Source of the DNA: Deltaproteobacteria bacterium | GTDB taxonomy: Bacteria > Desulfobacterota > WTBG01 > CAIYCZ01 > CAIRTM01 | Direction: 5' to 3' | DNA: 48,488 bases | NCBI GenBank assembly: GCA_016875025.1 | Contig: VGSH01000010.1 | Coordinates: 1 to 48,488, forward strand | Shown here: positions 19,901 to 27,457 of the stretch, piece by piece | How positions within the stretch are numbered: position 1 is the stretch's first letter | Layout: every line of letters begins with the position of its first letter | The notes under the pieces: generated by a model | Told to the model about the DNA's origin: nothing | What the model saw: the letters and a program-made list of their open reading frames with translations, nothing else | Database searches by the model: none | Made by a program: the position numbers and the translations under genes

Positions 19901-20517
19901 AACGTTCCCTTACCCGGACAGTACAGGCCCCAGGCCGGCACGCTTCGGGGCTTTTCAATGCGTTTAATCTGCCCACAGCCGCCGTAGTATTTAAGAAGCG
20001 TGAGCAGCATATTGTAGAGATTATCAACGCCGCCCTGCGCGTAATACTCCTGCAGGAGCATCCAGCGGTTCATGTCGCGCACCATGCGCAGCGGCAGCAA
20101 GCTTGAGAGCTTTCTGCCGAGCGCGGAGAATTTTTTGACCCGGATATAATCGGTGATGGAAAAGGAGCGGTCCTGGCTGGGCTTGAACATCACGCTGCCA
20201 GAAAACGCGCCCATGTGCGTCAGGGCGAAGATGTCATTGCTCACGGCTATAAGCACAACCACGGTCTTGTTCTGCCCGGCAAGCAGAGCGGGCAGGCTGC
20301 GGCCCAGACGCGTATCCGAGCGCACATCAATCAGGATGATATCAGCGGCTGCCACCGCTTCGCGCACCGGCTCAAGGCTTGCACTGTGTGATTCGAAGTC
20401 GTTAAAATAGAATTTTTTAACGCTGCAAATATCGCCGTGAACTGCTTGAACGCGTACAGCGGCATCGTTGAGATCAGCGGAATTGTCCATGGCGCTCAGG
20501 GCCAGTATGCGTATCAC
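16915..20517 (-). CDS. cobN: CobN-type large subunit of a cobalt/magnesium chelatase family enzyme
   Basis: This is the large, porphyrin-binding subunit of the ATP-dependent class I chelatases (CobN/BchH), which insert Co or Mg (possibly Ni here) into a tetrapyrrole ring. The 1200-residue product carries the family signatures HFGTHGTLEFLPGKE near 570 and SKHSAYPATVGIILWGFETMKTGGD further on. It starts at a GTG inside a GTGA overlap with the VWA gene's stop, so translation is coupled and the operon encodes the complete three-component enzyme. CobN rather than BchH is favoured because there are no other bacteriochlorophyll genes. The metal is uncertain; a NikR gene lies just beyond the operon. 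Confidence 0.9.
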   Translation of the reverse strand: MIRILALSAMDNSADLNDAAVRVQAVHGDICSVKKFYFNDFESHSASLEPVREAVAAADIILIDVRSDTRLGRSLPALLAGQNKTVVVLIAVSNDIFALTHMGAFSGSVMFKPSQDRSFSITDYIRVKKFSALGRKLSSLLPLRMVRDMNRWMLLQEYYAQGGVDNLYNMLLTLLKYYGGCGQIKRIEKPRSVPAWGLYCPGKGTFTDRAAYERASGFAPQRPTVAVLMHGGMHFSDSVPIIDLLYERLCSHANVLNIFSSVEANMEALRACCDGIDLLITMQYFRLWGGPYGGDPDVIYQFLRECDVPLLVGLRAFETDLDAWRAGSTGLSPIETVLAVTLPELDGAVEPFMLGALEVVDDGAIGCVKRQAAIPERVERFAGRILKWLALRAKPAQQKKIALLCYSYPPGEHSLAGAGYLDVFVSLERMLERLRAHGYVVDIPETGLKDFFLSHGIINSPVYQQPGGLRMPLARYEEWFRTLPESVQQQVIDAWGLPPGTLMVDGTDLLVPGAVLGNIFIGVQPARGDHEKSASLYHDKALVPHHQYLAFYCWLEQEFAADAVLHFGTHGTLEFLPGKEIALSGECFPDMLLGSLPNIYYYWVGNPSEATIAKRRSYALCVSHASPPMTASGLYEDYLLLEDLLAQYEREPNAETLEAIQAVARELHLPLEPHDLQRELYRIKSRLIPHGLHVLDKHCSDFEKRDLVLGALQFEREQPSIFTLAARELGLEWQAIKHTPEEERVRAAAAQALDAMLDGEPPAWCDADYCRYVADLRKRFDFSAESAGLLRALDGRYVFPARAGDPLRDPDVYPTGRGMYAFDPRLIPTPTAQARGARAAEKLLSTYHSKHSAYPATVGIILWGFETMKTGGDTIAMILHLLGVRIRHRASAWLKDLEVIPLPELGRPRIDVLVSMCGIFRDTFGTHIDLISRACALAAEQNEAAEDNYIRSHCQSRPDACDGDMPLRLFGPAPDQYATDLPALIETGSWHSEDELGKAFTAAMSHAYTGGSSGRNPQALKSMLGSVALIAQERDGSEYDVTDLDHYFEFMGGMARAAATCGAESADIMVVDQAGDDTDVEELASVVARAARTRTLNPRWLEGMLAHDFHGGKIVKDRVEYLLGLAATTHAVESWVFDKAAERLIFDDSMRTRLERNNPYATQRMAEVLLESSRRGYWQATGEQLEKLRDIMLALEGGLE

Positions 20518-21218
20518 AGCAGGTCCTCGAGATAATAATGGTCAGCGCTCATCATTGCAGCCAGCTCTTCCAGAAAGCCCAGGCTTCGGGCACAGTGCTC
20601 CGTCGTAACAAAAATCAGCTGCGCATGCAGCTGCTGCGCTGCCAGCAGGCGCATATCTCCTGCAAGCGAGCCGGTGTGGAAAACATTGGGCCGTCCGTCC
20701 GAGATCACAACGATTGTCACGGCTGCGCTGCGCTCTTTTTCCCCAAGCTCAAAAGCCTGCAGCATAGCAGCTGTGAGCGGGGTTTTGCCGCCGGTGGGGA
20801 TGGCGTCCAGAGCCCCGTCAACAGCGCTGTGGTCGCGCGTGGGCTCTACAACCACCTCAGCGCTGCTGCCGCGAAAGCAGATCAGGGCAACCCGGTTTTT
20901 CTTTTCATAGGAGTGCTGCAAAAACTGCCAGGCGAGCGTTTTTGCCAGGCGCACCCTGCGGTCCATGCGCATGGAAGACGATGCGTCGAGCGCAAGTATG
21001 CAGAGCCCCTCGGCCCGGCCCTGTTTGATTTTTTCCATGAGATGGCCGGGCTGAATGGCAAGCGAGCCGCTTTCGCGCACAGCCCGGCGGATGGTGGCGT
21101 CAAGGGCAACTGATCGGGGCGTCTCACACGGGCGAGAACTGATATAGCGGCCGCGCGATGTGTCGCGTACCGGCGCTTCACGGCCCCGGGAGGGACGCGC
21201 AACCGGGGGCGTCAGGAT
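20514..21218 (-). CDS. chlD: VWA-domain part of the chelatase medium subunit (ChlD/CobT-like), reached by -1 frameshift
   Basis: This frame encodes the C-terminal half of a ChlD/BchD-type subunit. First comes the conserved linker signature [25 protein letters not shown], then a von Willebrand A domain with the MIDAS motif DASSSM, a downstream GGKTPLT threonine and ISDGRPN. There is no ATG, GTG or TTG between the frame's upstream TGA and the GTG at 21080, and that GTG lies after the conserved RGRY linker. The segment therefore appears to be translated only by shifting from the upstream ATPase frame at the A10 run. The joined product (20514-22303) would be 596 residues: AAA+ domain, short linker, VWA domain. 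The stop overlaps the cobN start. Confidence 0.85.
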   Translation of the reverse strand: MLTPPVARPSRGREAPVRDTSRGRYISSRPCETPRSVALDATIRRAVRESGSLAIQPGHLMEKIKQGRAEGLCILALDASSSMRMDRRVRLAKTLAWQFLQHSYEKKNRVALICFRGSSAEVVVEPTRDHSAVDGALDAIPTGGKTPLTAAMLQAFELGEKERSAAVTIVVISDGRPNVFHTGSLAGDMRLLAAQQLHAQLIFVTTEHCARSLGFLEELAAMMSADHYYLEDLL

Positions 21219-22303
21219 TTTTTTTTTACGTCCCCGCTGCGCTCAAACGGTTCCGGCTGTTCGTGTTCAATCTGCTGATCAAGGGCGCTTTCGATCTGCT
21301 GCCGGTCAAGTGGCCGGTCTTTTTCAAATGGTTTCTGGCGCAGGCGGTGCGGCAGGGCCAGCAGGGCCGCATCGATAACGTCCTGGCGCTCAAGGGTTGT
21401 CCGGCCGGCAAGCGCGGCAATGGCGGCAGCGGTTTTCTCCATCACGATATCGGCCCGGTGGGTGCGGATGCCGAGGCTTGCGGTAATCGTAACGATCTGC
21501 TCAAGCATCTCGGCGCTTTCTTGGACATCACCAAGCAATCCCTGGGCAGCGGTAATCTCTTGCATTAGTTTTTCCTGCTGGTCGGCGAAGCGTTCCTCAA
21601 ACGTCCAGCAGTCGCGGTCGAACTCTTTTCTGCGCTTTATCACCTCCAGCCGGTCAGCCGGGTCGGTCAGCGCGCCGACTTCAACGCACAGACCGAAGCG
21701 GTCAAGTATCTGCGGCCGCAGCCGTCCCTCTTCCGGGTTCATGGTGCCGACCAGGATAAAGCGCGCCGGATGATAGAGCGAGATGCCTTCGCGCTCGATA
21801 ACATTGACGCCCATGGCGGCTGCATCAAGCAGAATGTTGATCAGGTGGTCATCCAGCAGGTTGACTTCGTCGATGTAGAGAATATTGCGGTTGGCGCGGG
21901 CCAGGATGCCGGGCTCAAGGGCCTTGATGCCATCGGTGAGCGCCCGCTTGATATCAAGCGAGCCGATTACCATGTCCTCGGTGGCTGACAGCGGCATATC
22001 AACAATGTCCATGGCCTTTTCAACCCAGGGCAGGATGGCCTCGCGCTCGAAGCGCTGCTGGCAGGCCTTGCACATCAGGCGCATATTTTCCGGGTCGCAA
22101 TTAAATGGACAGCCTTCAACAACGCGCAGGCGCGGCAGCGTGTGGGCCAGGGCGCGCACGGCGGTGGATTTTCCGGTGCCTTTGTCGCCGGTGATGATCA
22201 CGCCGCCGACCGTGGGGTCGATTGCGTTGATCAGCAGGGCCTTTTTGAGCAGGTCCTGACCGACAATCGCCGACAGGGGGAAAATAACGAATTTATGATG
22301 CAT
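21212..22303 (-). CDS. chlI: AAA+ ATPase small subunit of the chelatase (ChlI/BchI-like); 0-frame product
   Basis: This AAA+ motor drives metal insertion. From the ATG at 22303 it is 363 residues with Walker [10 protein letters not shown] at 39-47, Walker [13 protein letters not shown] near 141-152, sensor [19 protein letters not shown] near 187 and an arginine-rich C-terminal helical domain. A cysteine group (C65, C69, C78, C81) resembles that of CobN-associated ATPases. A TTG at 22342 would extend it, but the 22303 ATG is preferred. Translation ends at a TGA four bases after a run of ten A's; a -1 slip there continues into the VWA frame. Normal termination would give the small subunit, shifting the medium subunit. 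Confidence 0.92.
   Translation of the reverse strand: MHHKFVIFPLSAIVGQDLLKKALLINAIDPTVGGVIITGDKGTGKSTAVRALAHTLPRLRVVEGCPFNCDPENMRLMCKACQQRFEREAILPWVEKAMDIVDMPLSATEDMVIGSLDIKRALTDGIKALEPGILARANRNILYIDEVNLLDDHLINILLDAAAMGVNVIEREGISLYHPARFILVGTMNPEEGRLRPQILDRFGLCVEVGALTDPADRLEVIKRRKEFDRDCWTFEERFADQQEKLMQEITAAQGLLGDVQESAEMLEQIVTITASLGIRTHRADIVMEKTAAAIAALAGRTTLERQDVIDAALLALPHRLRQKPFEKDRPLDRQQIESALDQQIEHEQPEPFERSGDVKKKS
21218..21227 (-). promoter_or_regulatory. A10 slippery site for probable -1 frameshifting
   Basis: On the coding strand the 0 frame reads GTA AAA AAA AAA TCC TGA. Re-reading one A gives AAA ATC CTG ACG and the open VWA frame. Nine bases beyond the run, CCCCGG and CCGGGG can pair across a 13-base loop, a spacing typical of stimulatory hairpins. 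A GGGGA segment just upstream could act as an internal Shine-Dalgarno stimulator. Transcriptional slippage on the A-run (insertion of one A) would have the same result. A sequencing error in the homopolymer is the alternative. Confidence 0.7.
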
Positions 22304-22318
22304 GGCAGTGCGCTCTCT

Positions 22319-22370
22319 ATGATGCTGTTTGGCAGGGAACAACCATAGCGCAGCATCATTGATATGTCAA
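22319..22370 (-). promoter_or_regulatory. Sigma-70-type promoter with 9-bp inverted repeat upstream of the chelatase operon
   Basis: On the minus strand TTGACA (22370-22365) and TATGGT (22347-22342) are 17 bp apart. A perfect inverted repeat, ATGATGCTG at 22319-22327 and CAGCATCAT at 22351-22359, places one arm between -35 and -10 and the other just after the expected start of transcription. This arrangement suits a repressor operator. NikR, encoded immediately beyond, is a candidate, but the sequence is not the E. coli NikR box. No cobalamin-riboswitch motif was seen. Confidence 0.6.
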
Positions 22371-22460
22371 ATATTTAAAATCGTGCTACCGTTAACGCCA
22401 TCAAACGTCTCGGTGCAACATAAGCATCAGGCGAGCGTCAGACCACACCTGACCCAGGGA

Positions 22461-22542
22461 GTGTCACCCCGGACACTGGATCCGGAACCCATGAAAAAAC
22501 CCTGGATTAAGGCTATCCGCTGCGCTCCTGCCGGAATGACAC
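22461..22542. repeat. Short palindromic repeat
   Basis: An imperfect inverted repeat runs from GTGTCACCCCGG to CCGGAATGACAC, enclosing an ACTGGATCCGG...CCCTGGATT region. Its ends and inner CCTGGATT/GCCGGAATGAC words match the interrupted repeat near 15770-15930. It occupies much of the 22343-22677 spacer, which otherwise holds only the divergent promoters of the chelatase operon and nikR. Confidence 0.55.
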
Positions 22543-22612
22543 ACCCATGTCCTGCCGCACGCGATCCGGCATCCATCTCTGCTACCCATTGAGATTGACC
22601 GGGCCGTCTTTA

Positions 22613-22641
22613 TTGACATTCCGGGAAATCGTTGCTATTTT
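22613..22641 (+). promoter_or_regulatory. Predicted sigma-70-type promoter of nikR
   Basis: TTGACA at 22613-22618 and TATTTT at 22636-22641 are separated by 17 bp. They lie 37 bp before the nikR ATG, which has an AGAGAGG ribosome-binding site. Confidence 0.6.
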
Positions 22642-22677
22642 TAAAAAAATTGTGCACGCCAAAGAGAGGTTGCTTCC

Positions 22678-23094
22678 ATGTCCACGTTAATCCGTTTCGG
22701 CATATCGCTTGACAAGACCCTTCTTGAATCATTTGACTCCCTGATCAGCGACCGCGGCTACACCAACCGGTCCGAGGCCCTGCGTGATCTTATCCGCGAT
22801 GAACTGGTGCGGCGCGAATGGCTCTCAGGCGACGTCGTAGCCGGCACCATTACGCTGGTCTACGATCATCATACCCGCGAGCTTAATGCACGCCTGACCG
22901 AAATCCAGCACAATCATCACAATGTTATTATCGCCACGCAGCACATTCATCTCGACCACCATAATTGCCTTGAGGTTATCGTGGTGCAGGGAACCCCCAA
23001 GGATATCGAAAAGCTGGCTTCACGGTTGAAGGCCGCCCGCGGTGTCAAGCACAGCAGCCTGACCATGGCCACCACGGGGAAAAACCTGCTGTAG
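22678..23094 (+). CDS. nikR: Nickel-responsive transcriptional regulator NikR
   Basis: The 138-residue protein has an N-terminal ribbon-helix-helix DNA-binding domain (STLIRFGISLDKTLLESFDS, then TNRSEALRDLIRDEL) and a C-terminal ACT-like nickel-sensing domain. The high-affinity Ni ligands of E. coli NikR (H76, H87, H89, C95) correspond to H78, H89, H91 and C97 (QHIHLDHHNC). It is transcribed divergently from the CobN/ChlID operon across a 375-bp spacer, which raises the possibility that Ni levels control the chelatase. No nickel transporter gene is in the window. Confidence 0.95.
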   Translation: MSTLIRFGISLDKTLLESFDSLISDRGYTNRSEALRDLIRDELVRREWLSGDVVAGTITLVYDHHTRELNARLTEIQHNHHNVIIATQHIHLDHHNCLEVIVVQGTPKDIEKLASRLKAARGVKHSSLTMATTGKNLL

Positions 23095-23164
23095 GCACTG
23101 CGGACGCATGTAGATACTACCAGATGCTGAGTCTGCCCGGCGCCTCTGTCACAGCCTTTCACTG

Positions 23165-23193
23165 TTGACATGCCGCCCACCGTGGATTAGTAT
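23165..23193 (+). promoter_or_regulatory. Predicted sigma-70-type promoter
   Basis: TTGACA at 23165-23170 and TAGTAT at 23188-23193 are 17 bp apart. They lie 54 bp upstream of the small membrane-anchored protein gene at 23248. Confidence 0.6.
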
Positions 23194-23247
23194 AGCCTTC
23201 AGTGCATATTTTAATAATCAGCAACCCAAAGTAATGAAAGCACTGCC

Positions 23248-23589
23248 ATGGTCGAGAAAACCCTGATTGTCATTATTGCCGTGGTGTTTTTTATGGCGAG
23301 CTGGTGGTGGTCCAATCGCCAGAATGCCACGGAGGATTTTTTTGAAGCCCGGCTGCGTGAGCGCGATGCGCTGATAGCGCAGCTGAGCACGCTGGCCCTG
23401 CCGCAGGTGCAGGGCAAAACCCCGGAGCAGGTGCGGGCTCTTTTTAAGACGCTTTTCCCCTCTCATGAGGTGCGTCTGGAAGATAACGCAGTGTACTTAG
23501 GCGATCTGGGCGTTCGGTTCTCTGAAGATGGGGCTGCCGAAGGCCTGTCTCTGCCCTGGAATACCGTCAAGCAGATACCGCCGCAGTGA
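23248..23589 (+). CDS. Small membrane-anchored protein of unknown function
   Basis: The 113-residue protein has one N-terminal transmembrane helix (about 4-21, followed by WWW). A charged helix with coiled-coil character follows (FFEARLRERDALIAQLSTLAL), then a small soluble domain with PEQVRALFKTLFPSHEVRLE. No family was recognised. It has its own predicted promoter and sits between nikR and a DMT transporter. It is probably a real gene, judging by promoter, codon usage and a coherent protein pattern. Confidence 0.65.
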   Translation: MVEKTLIVIIAVVFFMASWWWSNRQNATEDFFEARLRERDALIAQLSTLALPQVQGKTPEQVRALFKTLFPSHEVRLEDNAVYLGDLGVRFSEDGAAEGLSLPWNTVKQIPPQ

Positions 23590-23687
23590 GCAGACTGGTA
23601 TTACAAGCCCGCCGATGCGCCGACCCTCAAGGTTTTTCCCCCTGGCGCGCACCTTCCGGCATCGACAACAGCATGTAAGGAACGCTT

Positions 23688-24554
23688 TTGAAAACAGCCA
23701 ATCGACATGTGCGCGGCGCATTGCTGATTACTGCCGCCATGTTTCTTTTTTCAAGTATCGGTCCGTTCGTGCGCACGGTCGCGTTGCCGGTCGCCGTGAT
23801 CATCTGCATCACCTCCTGTCTGTCAGCGCTGTTTCTGCTGGTCTGGTTTGTCATCAGAGGGGACGTCAGCTCGCTTGATATCCGGGGCCATCGCCGCTGG
23901 CTGCTGCTTTCGGCCGTCTGCATCTTCGGCAATGTGTTCTGCTATTACCATGCCTATCGCATGACCACCATGGCGAACGCGGTCATCACCCACTATACCG
24001 CCCCGGTGTTTGCCGCCCTGCTTGCTCCGTTCATGCTGGGAGAAAAATGGGAGCGCGTTACCGGCATAGCCCTGCTCATATCGATGGCGGGAATGGTGCT
24101 TCTGGCGGGTGATGTTTCCCTCGGCAGGGCGCACATGGCCGGAACCGCCCTGGGCATGCTGTCCGGTCTTTTTTACGGCATTTCCATTGTTGTGGGAAAA
24201 CGCCTGGTGAGCCGGTACCGGCCCCCCGTGATCATGCTATACCAGTGCGCGGTTATTGCCGGCCTGGCCCTGCCGCTGGCAATGACCGGGCCCTGGGCCA
24301 TGACAGCGGGCACAGTGCTGGTATTGTGCTCCTACGCTGTCATGGTGGGCCTTTTGGCCGCGGGCCTGTACCTGAAGGGGCTGCGCCATGTGGAGGCGCA
24401 GCATGCAGGCATCCTGGCCTATTCTGAGCTGTTGTTCGTGGTGCTGCTGGGGGTGCTGCTGGGTGAAACGCCCGGTGCGCGCGTTGTCGCCGGCGGGGTT
24501 TTGATCGCGCTCAGCGGCTGGGTTATTCTGCGCGCTGAAAGCCGGAGCTCTTGA
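23688..24554 (+). CDS. DMT-superfamily (EamA) inner-membrane transporter
   Basis: The 288-residue protein has ten predicted membrane helices in two EamA repeats, the second starting near residue 148 (GTALGMLSGLFYGISIVVGKRL). The EamA-type segment ANAVITHYTAPVFAALLAPFMLGE near 91-114 is clear, with its counterpart GILAYSELLFVVLLGVLLGE near 246. The start is a TTG with an AAGGA ribosome-binding site six bases before it. Such proteins export or import small metabolites; the substrate cannot be told from sequence. It converges on the heptosyltransferase gene. Confidence 0.88.
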   Translation: MKTANRHVRGALLITAAMFLFSSIGPFVRTVALPVAVIICITSCLSALFLLVWFVIRGDVSSLDIRGHRRWLLLSAVCIFGNVFCYYHAYRMTTMANAVITHYTAPVFAALLAPFMLGEKWERVTGIALLISMAGMVLLAGDVSLGRAHMAGTALGMLSGLFYGISIVVGKRLVSRYRPPVIMLYQCAVIAGLALPLAMTGPWAMTAGTVLVLCSYAVMVGLLAAGLYLKGLRHVEAQHAGILAYSELLFVVLLGVLLGETPGARVVAGGVLIALSGWVILRAESRSS

Positions 24555-24586
24555 CGGGCTGCAGGCAGGTGTTTTTCAAGAGCCGG

Positions 24587-25681
24587 TTACAGGACCGCTT
24601 TCTGCAGCTTGAACGAATCCAGCATGATTTGAATGGCGCGGATGACGCTTTCCTCGCGGATGCCCTTCATGCAGTCGCGCCGCGGGCAGGCCCGCTTGCG
24701 GCAGGGGGCGCAGTCGACTTCATCGTGCAGGATGATGTGGGGGGTGCGGCTGTAGGGCTCGTTGACAACCGGGTCGGTCGGGCCGAACAGGCCGATGACC
24801 GGGGTTCCGGCAAAGGCCGCCAGGTGCATGGGGCCGGTGTCGCTTCCAAGATACAGGTCGCTTAAGCGGAATATTTCAGCCAGTTGACACAGGTTTTGAG
24901 TGCGCGGGGCGACGATGGCCCGGTATTTCATCTGACCGACAATACTTTTCACCATGTCCAGTTCGGCTCCCGCCCAGGTAAAAATAACCTGGGCGGCATG
25001 GGCCTCAATCACGGTATCGGCCACCACCGCATAGCGGTAGGGGTCCCAGCGTTTATAGGGTGTAATCGGGCTGGTGCCCGGATGCACAGCAATGATGGGC
25101 AGCTTCGGGTTGATCTGCTGCTGGCGGAAAAATTTCTGCACGGCTTCGCGGTCGGCTGCGGGAATATGAATGACCGGGCGCTCATGTTCAGATGAGAGGC
25201 CGAATTTTTCAAGCAGGTTTAAATTGCGCCTGATCCGGCTGACGCGTTTGCTGTCTTGATGGAAACGCAGATTATTGAAGAGATAATTGCCCTCGCGGCA
25301 AAACGGCATGGTAAATCCGACCCGCCGGGAGGCCCGGCTGAGCAGACTGATAATGCCGCTTTTGAAAAGCCCGTGGAAATCAAAGGTAAGATCATAGCCC
25401 CCGGCGCGAATCGGCTTCATAAAAGCGAAAAATTCCTGCAACCCGGAGAAAAAGGTAAGGGGAGAGGAAAGCTTGCGTGTGATAGCCTTCTTGGGGAAGA
25501 CAAACACCTCGTCAATGTCCGGATGGGCTCTCAGGATGTCAGCCGACGCTTCTTCCGTAACCCAGCCGAATGAAGCTTCCGGATAGTTTTTCCTCAGCAC
25601 CTGGAATGCGGGCAGCACCCGCAAAACATCGCCGATAGCGCTTAGGCGGATTATAAGAATTTTGCGTGCAGCATCCTGCAT
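24587..25681 (-). CDS. Glycosyltransferase family 9 (heptosyltransferase-like)
   Basis: This is an ADP-heptose:LPS heptosyltransferase-type GT-B enzyme of outer-core or inner-core LPS synthesis, peripheral to the inner membrane. The family start KILIIRLSAIGDVLRVLPAFQVLR is present, as are TFDFHGLFKSG near 108, HPGTSPITPYKRW near 205, and the nucleotide-sugar motif LYLGSDTGPMHLAAFAGTPVIGLFGPTDP near 266. A C-terminal cysteine cluster (CAPC, CPRRDC) is common in this subgroup. It is a single gene, divergent from the lipid kinase with a 124-bp spacer. Confidence 0.9.
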   Translation of the reverse strand: MQDAARKILIIRLSAIGDVLRVLPAFQVLRKNYPEASFGWVTEEASADILRAHPDIDEVFVFPKKAITRKLSSPLTFFSGLQEFFAFMKPIRAGGYDLTFDFHGLFKSGIISLLSRASRRVGFTMPFCREGNYLFNNLRFHQDSKRVSRIRRNLNLLEKFGLSSEHERPVIHIPAADREAVQKFFRQQQINPKLPIIAVHPGTSPITPYKRWDPYRYAVVADTVIEAHAAQVIFTWAGAELDMVKSIVGQMKYRAIVAPRTQNLCQLAEIFRLSDLYLGSDTGPMHLAAFAGTPVIGLFGPTDPVVNEPYSRTPHIILHDEVDCAPCRKRACPRRDCMKGIREESVIRAIQIMLDSFKLQKAVL

Positions 25682-25805
25682 TTACTTTAGCCGTAATCTA
25701 AGTTATTTTTAGTGCTGCGCAGAAAACCCGTGAGCAGCAAGGTGATTGGTCATATTTTGTATCAGGAATAGCACTAAATAGCAACTGACGATTGGAACAG
25801 CATCG

Positions 25806-26768
25806 ATGAAAAAGATATTATTTTTAGTCAATCCGGTATCCGGGGCCGGCGCAGGAGTGCCGCTTGCCGCCCGGATCGCACATGAAATGCGCTGCCGGAT
25901 GCCGGAGGGGTTCTACGACATTAGCTTTACTACTGCGGACTCGACCGCTCAGGCCCGGGACCTGGCCCCTTACTACGAAACCGTGGTGGCGGCCGGGGGC
26001 GACGGGACAATAAGCCACATTGCCCGCGGGATTGCCGGACTGAAGGAGCCTCCGCGCCTTGGCGTTATCCCGCTTGGCACCGGCAATGACTGCGCGCGCA
26101 GCCTCGGCCTGCTTCCAATCCTCCGCCAGGGGGGATTGGAAGCGCTCATTGACCTGAACATTGCGGGCCCCATACGCCCGGTCGACATGCTGACCTTCGG
26201 TCAGCGGATCATGTTTATAAGCTATGCAGGACTGGGACGTGATGCTGCTATCGCAGCGGCATTCGACCGCGTGCGCCGGCGTGCGCCATTCAGCACGCTG
26301 TGCGCCAAGGGCGGATCAAAACTGCTGTATTTTTTTATCGGACTTGCCTGCGCATGGCACACCTGCGCTCCGGGCATTGATGTGAGCTACCAGGCGCCTG
26401 ACGGTTCTTCGCATGAGTTGCATTTCCCGCAGCCGCTGTGCCAGCTGATCATCGGCAATATCGACTCCTACGGCGGGGGAGTTCGTATTTCTTCCAAAAC
26501 CCGCATGGATGACGGCCTTTTCGAGGTCGCGATCATGCGCGGGAGCGCGCGCTGGGTGTTGTTGCATCTCGGTCGATTGACCGGCGCATCCTATGACAGG
26601 TTCGGCTCTGCAGGTGCGGTTATCCAGGCCCGGCAGCTCAGCCTGCAGCCAGCAAGCTGCTCCATTGCCCAGATAGACGGCGAAACCGTCGCAATTGATC
26701 CCCATGCGCTGCTGGACGTACGCTGTGCTGCCCGCATTCAGATGATTGCCGCTCGGCCGCAGGGCTGA
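25806..26768 (+). CDS. Diacylglycerol/lipid kinase of the YegS/DgkB type
   Basis: The 320-residue soluble kinase has the diacylglycerol kinase catalytic domain: the NPVSGAG start, the nucleotide loop VVAAGGDGTISHIARGI near 62, PLGTGNDCARSLG near 93, and the C-terminal SLQPASCSIAQIDGE motif of the family. It phosphorylates a lipid (diacylglycerol or a related sphingoid or glycerolipid). The start ATG at 25806 begins directly with the first beta strand (MKKILFLVNP). It is a single gene upstream of rnpB. Confidence 0.9.
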   Translation: MKKILFLVNPVSGAGAGVPLAARIAHEMRCRMPEGFYDISFTTADSTAQARDLAPYYETVVAAGGDGTISHIARGIAGLKEPPRLGVIPLGTGNDCARSLGLLPILRQGGLEALIDLNIAGPIRPVDMLTFGQRIMFISYAGLGRDAAIAAAFDRVRRRAPFSTLCAKGGSKLLYFFIGLACAWHTCAPGIDVSYQAPDGSSHELHFPQPLCQLIIGNIDSYGGGVRISSKTRMDDGLFEVAIMRGSARWVLLHLGRLTGASYDRFGSAGAVIQARQLSLQPASCSIAQIDGETVAIDPHALLDVRCAARIQMIAARPQG

Positions 26769-26829
26769 GAGTAACCTGCTGGATTATTAATAAAGCGCCC
26801 GCCGGTTGAGTGCTGTGCCGCAGAATGCG

Positions 26830-26858
26830 TTGACATCACTTCAAAAACAGGCCACAAT
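26830..26858 (+). promoter_or_regulatory. Predicted promoter of rnpB
   Basis: TTGACA at 26830-26835 and CACAAT at 26853-26858 are 17 bp apart, placing the transcript start close to the first base pairs of the RNase P RNA P1 helix. Confidence 0.65.
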
Positions 26859-26872
26859 TAAACCACAGTGTG

Positions 26873-27274
26873 ACCGGAGCAGACAAAATGGTCGCTGCAG
26901 TGCAGCCACGGCCGGGCTGCAGAGGAAAGTCCGGGCTCCACAGGGCAGGATGGTCGCTAACGGCGACTGGGGGTGACCCTAAGGAAAGTGCCACAGAAAA
27001 CAGACCGCCTCGCGCCCCTGCGGTGCGGGGTAAGGGTGCAACGGTGAGGTAAGAGCTCACCAGTATCCCGGGTGACCGGGATAGCTTGGTAAACCCCATC
27101 CGGAGCAAGGCCAAATAGGGAAGCGCGAACGCCTACGGGCTGTTCAAAAAGCTGCCCGCTTTTACGCTTCCGGGTAGGCCGCTCGAGGCCTCTGGCAACA
27201 GGGGTCCCAGATGAATGACCATTGCCCCGCCTTTGCGCGGGGAACAGAACCCGGCTTATTGTCTGCTCCGGTTT
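26873..27274 (+). ncRNA. rnpB: RNase P RNA (M1 RNA), bacterial type A
   Basis: Catalytic RNA of RNase P, which matures tRNA 5' ends. Universal segments are readable: GAGGAAAGTCCGGGCTCC near the 5' part, GAGGTAAGAGCTCACCAG in the P10/P11 region, GGCAACAGGGGTCCCAGATG and the 3' ACAGAACCCGGCTTA. The two ends, CCGGAGCAGAC and GTCTGCTCCGG, form P1. P1 is immediately followed by TTTTTT, so it may also serve as terminator. The length of about 400 nt fits type A. ORFs drawn through it on either strand are artefacts. Confidence 0.96.
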
Positions 27275-27283
27275 TTTCCTTTT

Positions 27284-27407
27284 CAGGCGGTTGAAAAACG
27301 TCCGCCTTCTGCGTTGCGCTCGTCATGCGTCACTGCGGCGTACGAAAAGTACGCCTCATTCCTTATGACTTCGCGCGCCTTGCATCCGGACATTTTTGAA
27401 CCGCCTG
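27284..27407. repeat. Long palindromic dispersed repeat, copy 2
   Basis: This 124-bp element is bounded by CAGGCGGTTGAAAAA and its near-complement TTTTTGAACCGCCTG. It shares the core words TGCGTTGCGCTCGTCAT, GTCACTGCGGCGTACG, AGTACGCCTCATTCCT and GCGCCTTGCAT with copy 1 at 9473-9637. The inner hairpin GGCGTAC/GTACGCC is conserved, while its loop and the outer arms differ. It sits 10 bp after the rnpB terminator. Confidence 0.8.
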
Positions 27408-27457
27408 CAACCTTTTGAACGGTTACATGTCAACAACACACCCTGCTGGCGCAGGTA

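Noticed and set aside
20514-21080. VWA gene starting independently at the GTG at 21080
   Set aside because: That start would drop the conserved RGRY linker that is intact upstream in the same frame; a frameshift from the ATPase frame explains the sequence better.
22304-22400. Cobalamin riboswitch upstream of the chelatase operon
   Set aside because: The leader is under 40 nt from the predicted transcript start and no B12-box-like motif is visible.
26836-27114. ORFs on both strands (26836-27114 minus, 26870-27052 plus)
   Set aside because: They lie within the RNase P RNA, whose conserved segments and terminal helix are clear.
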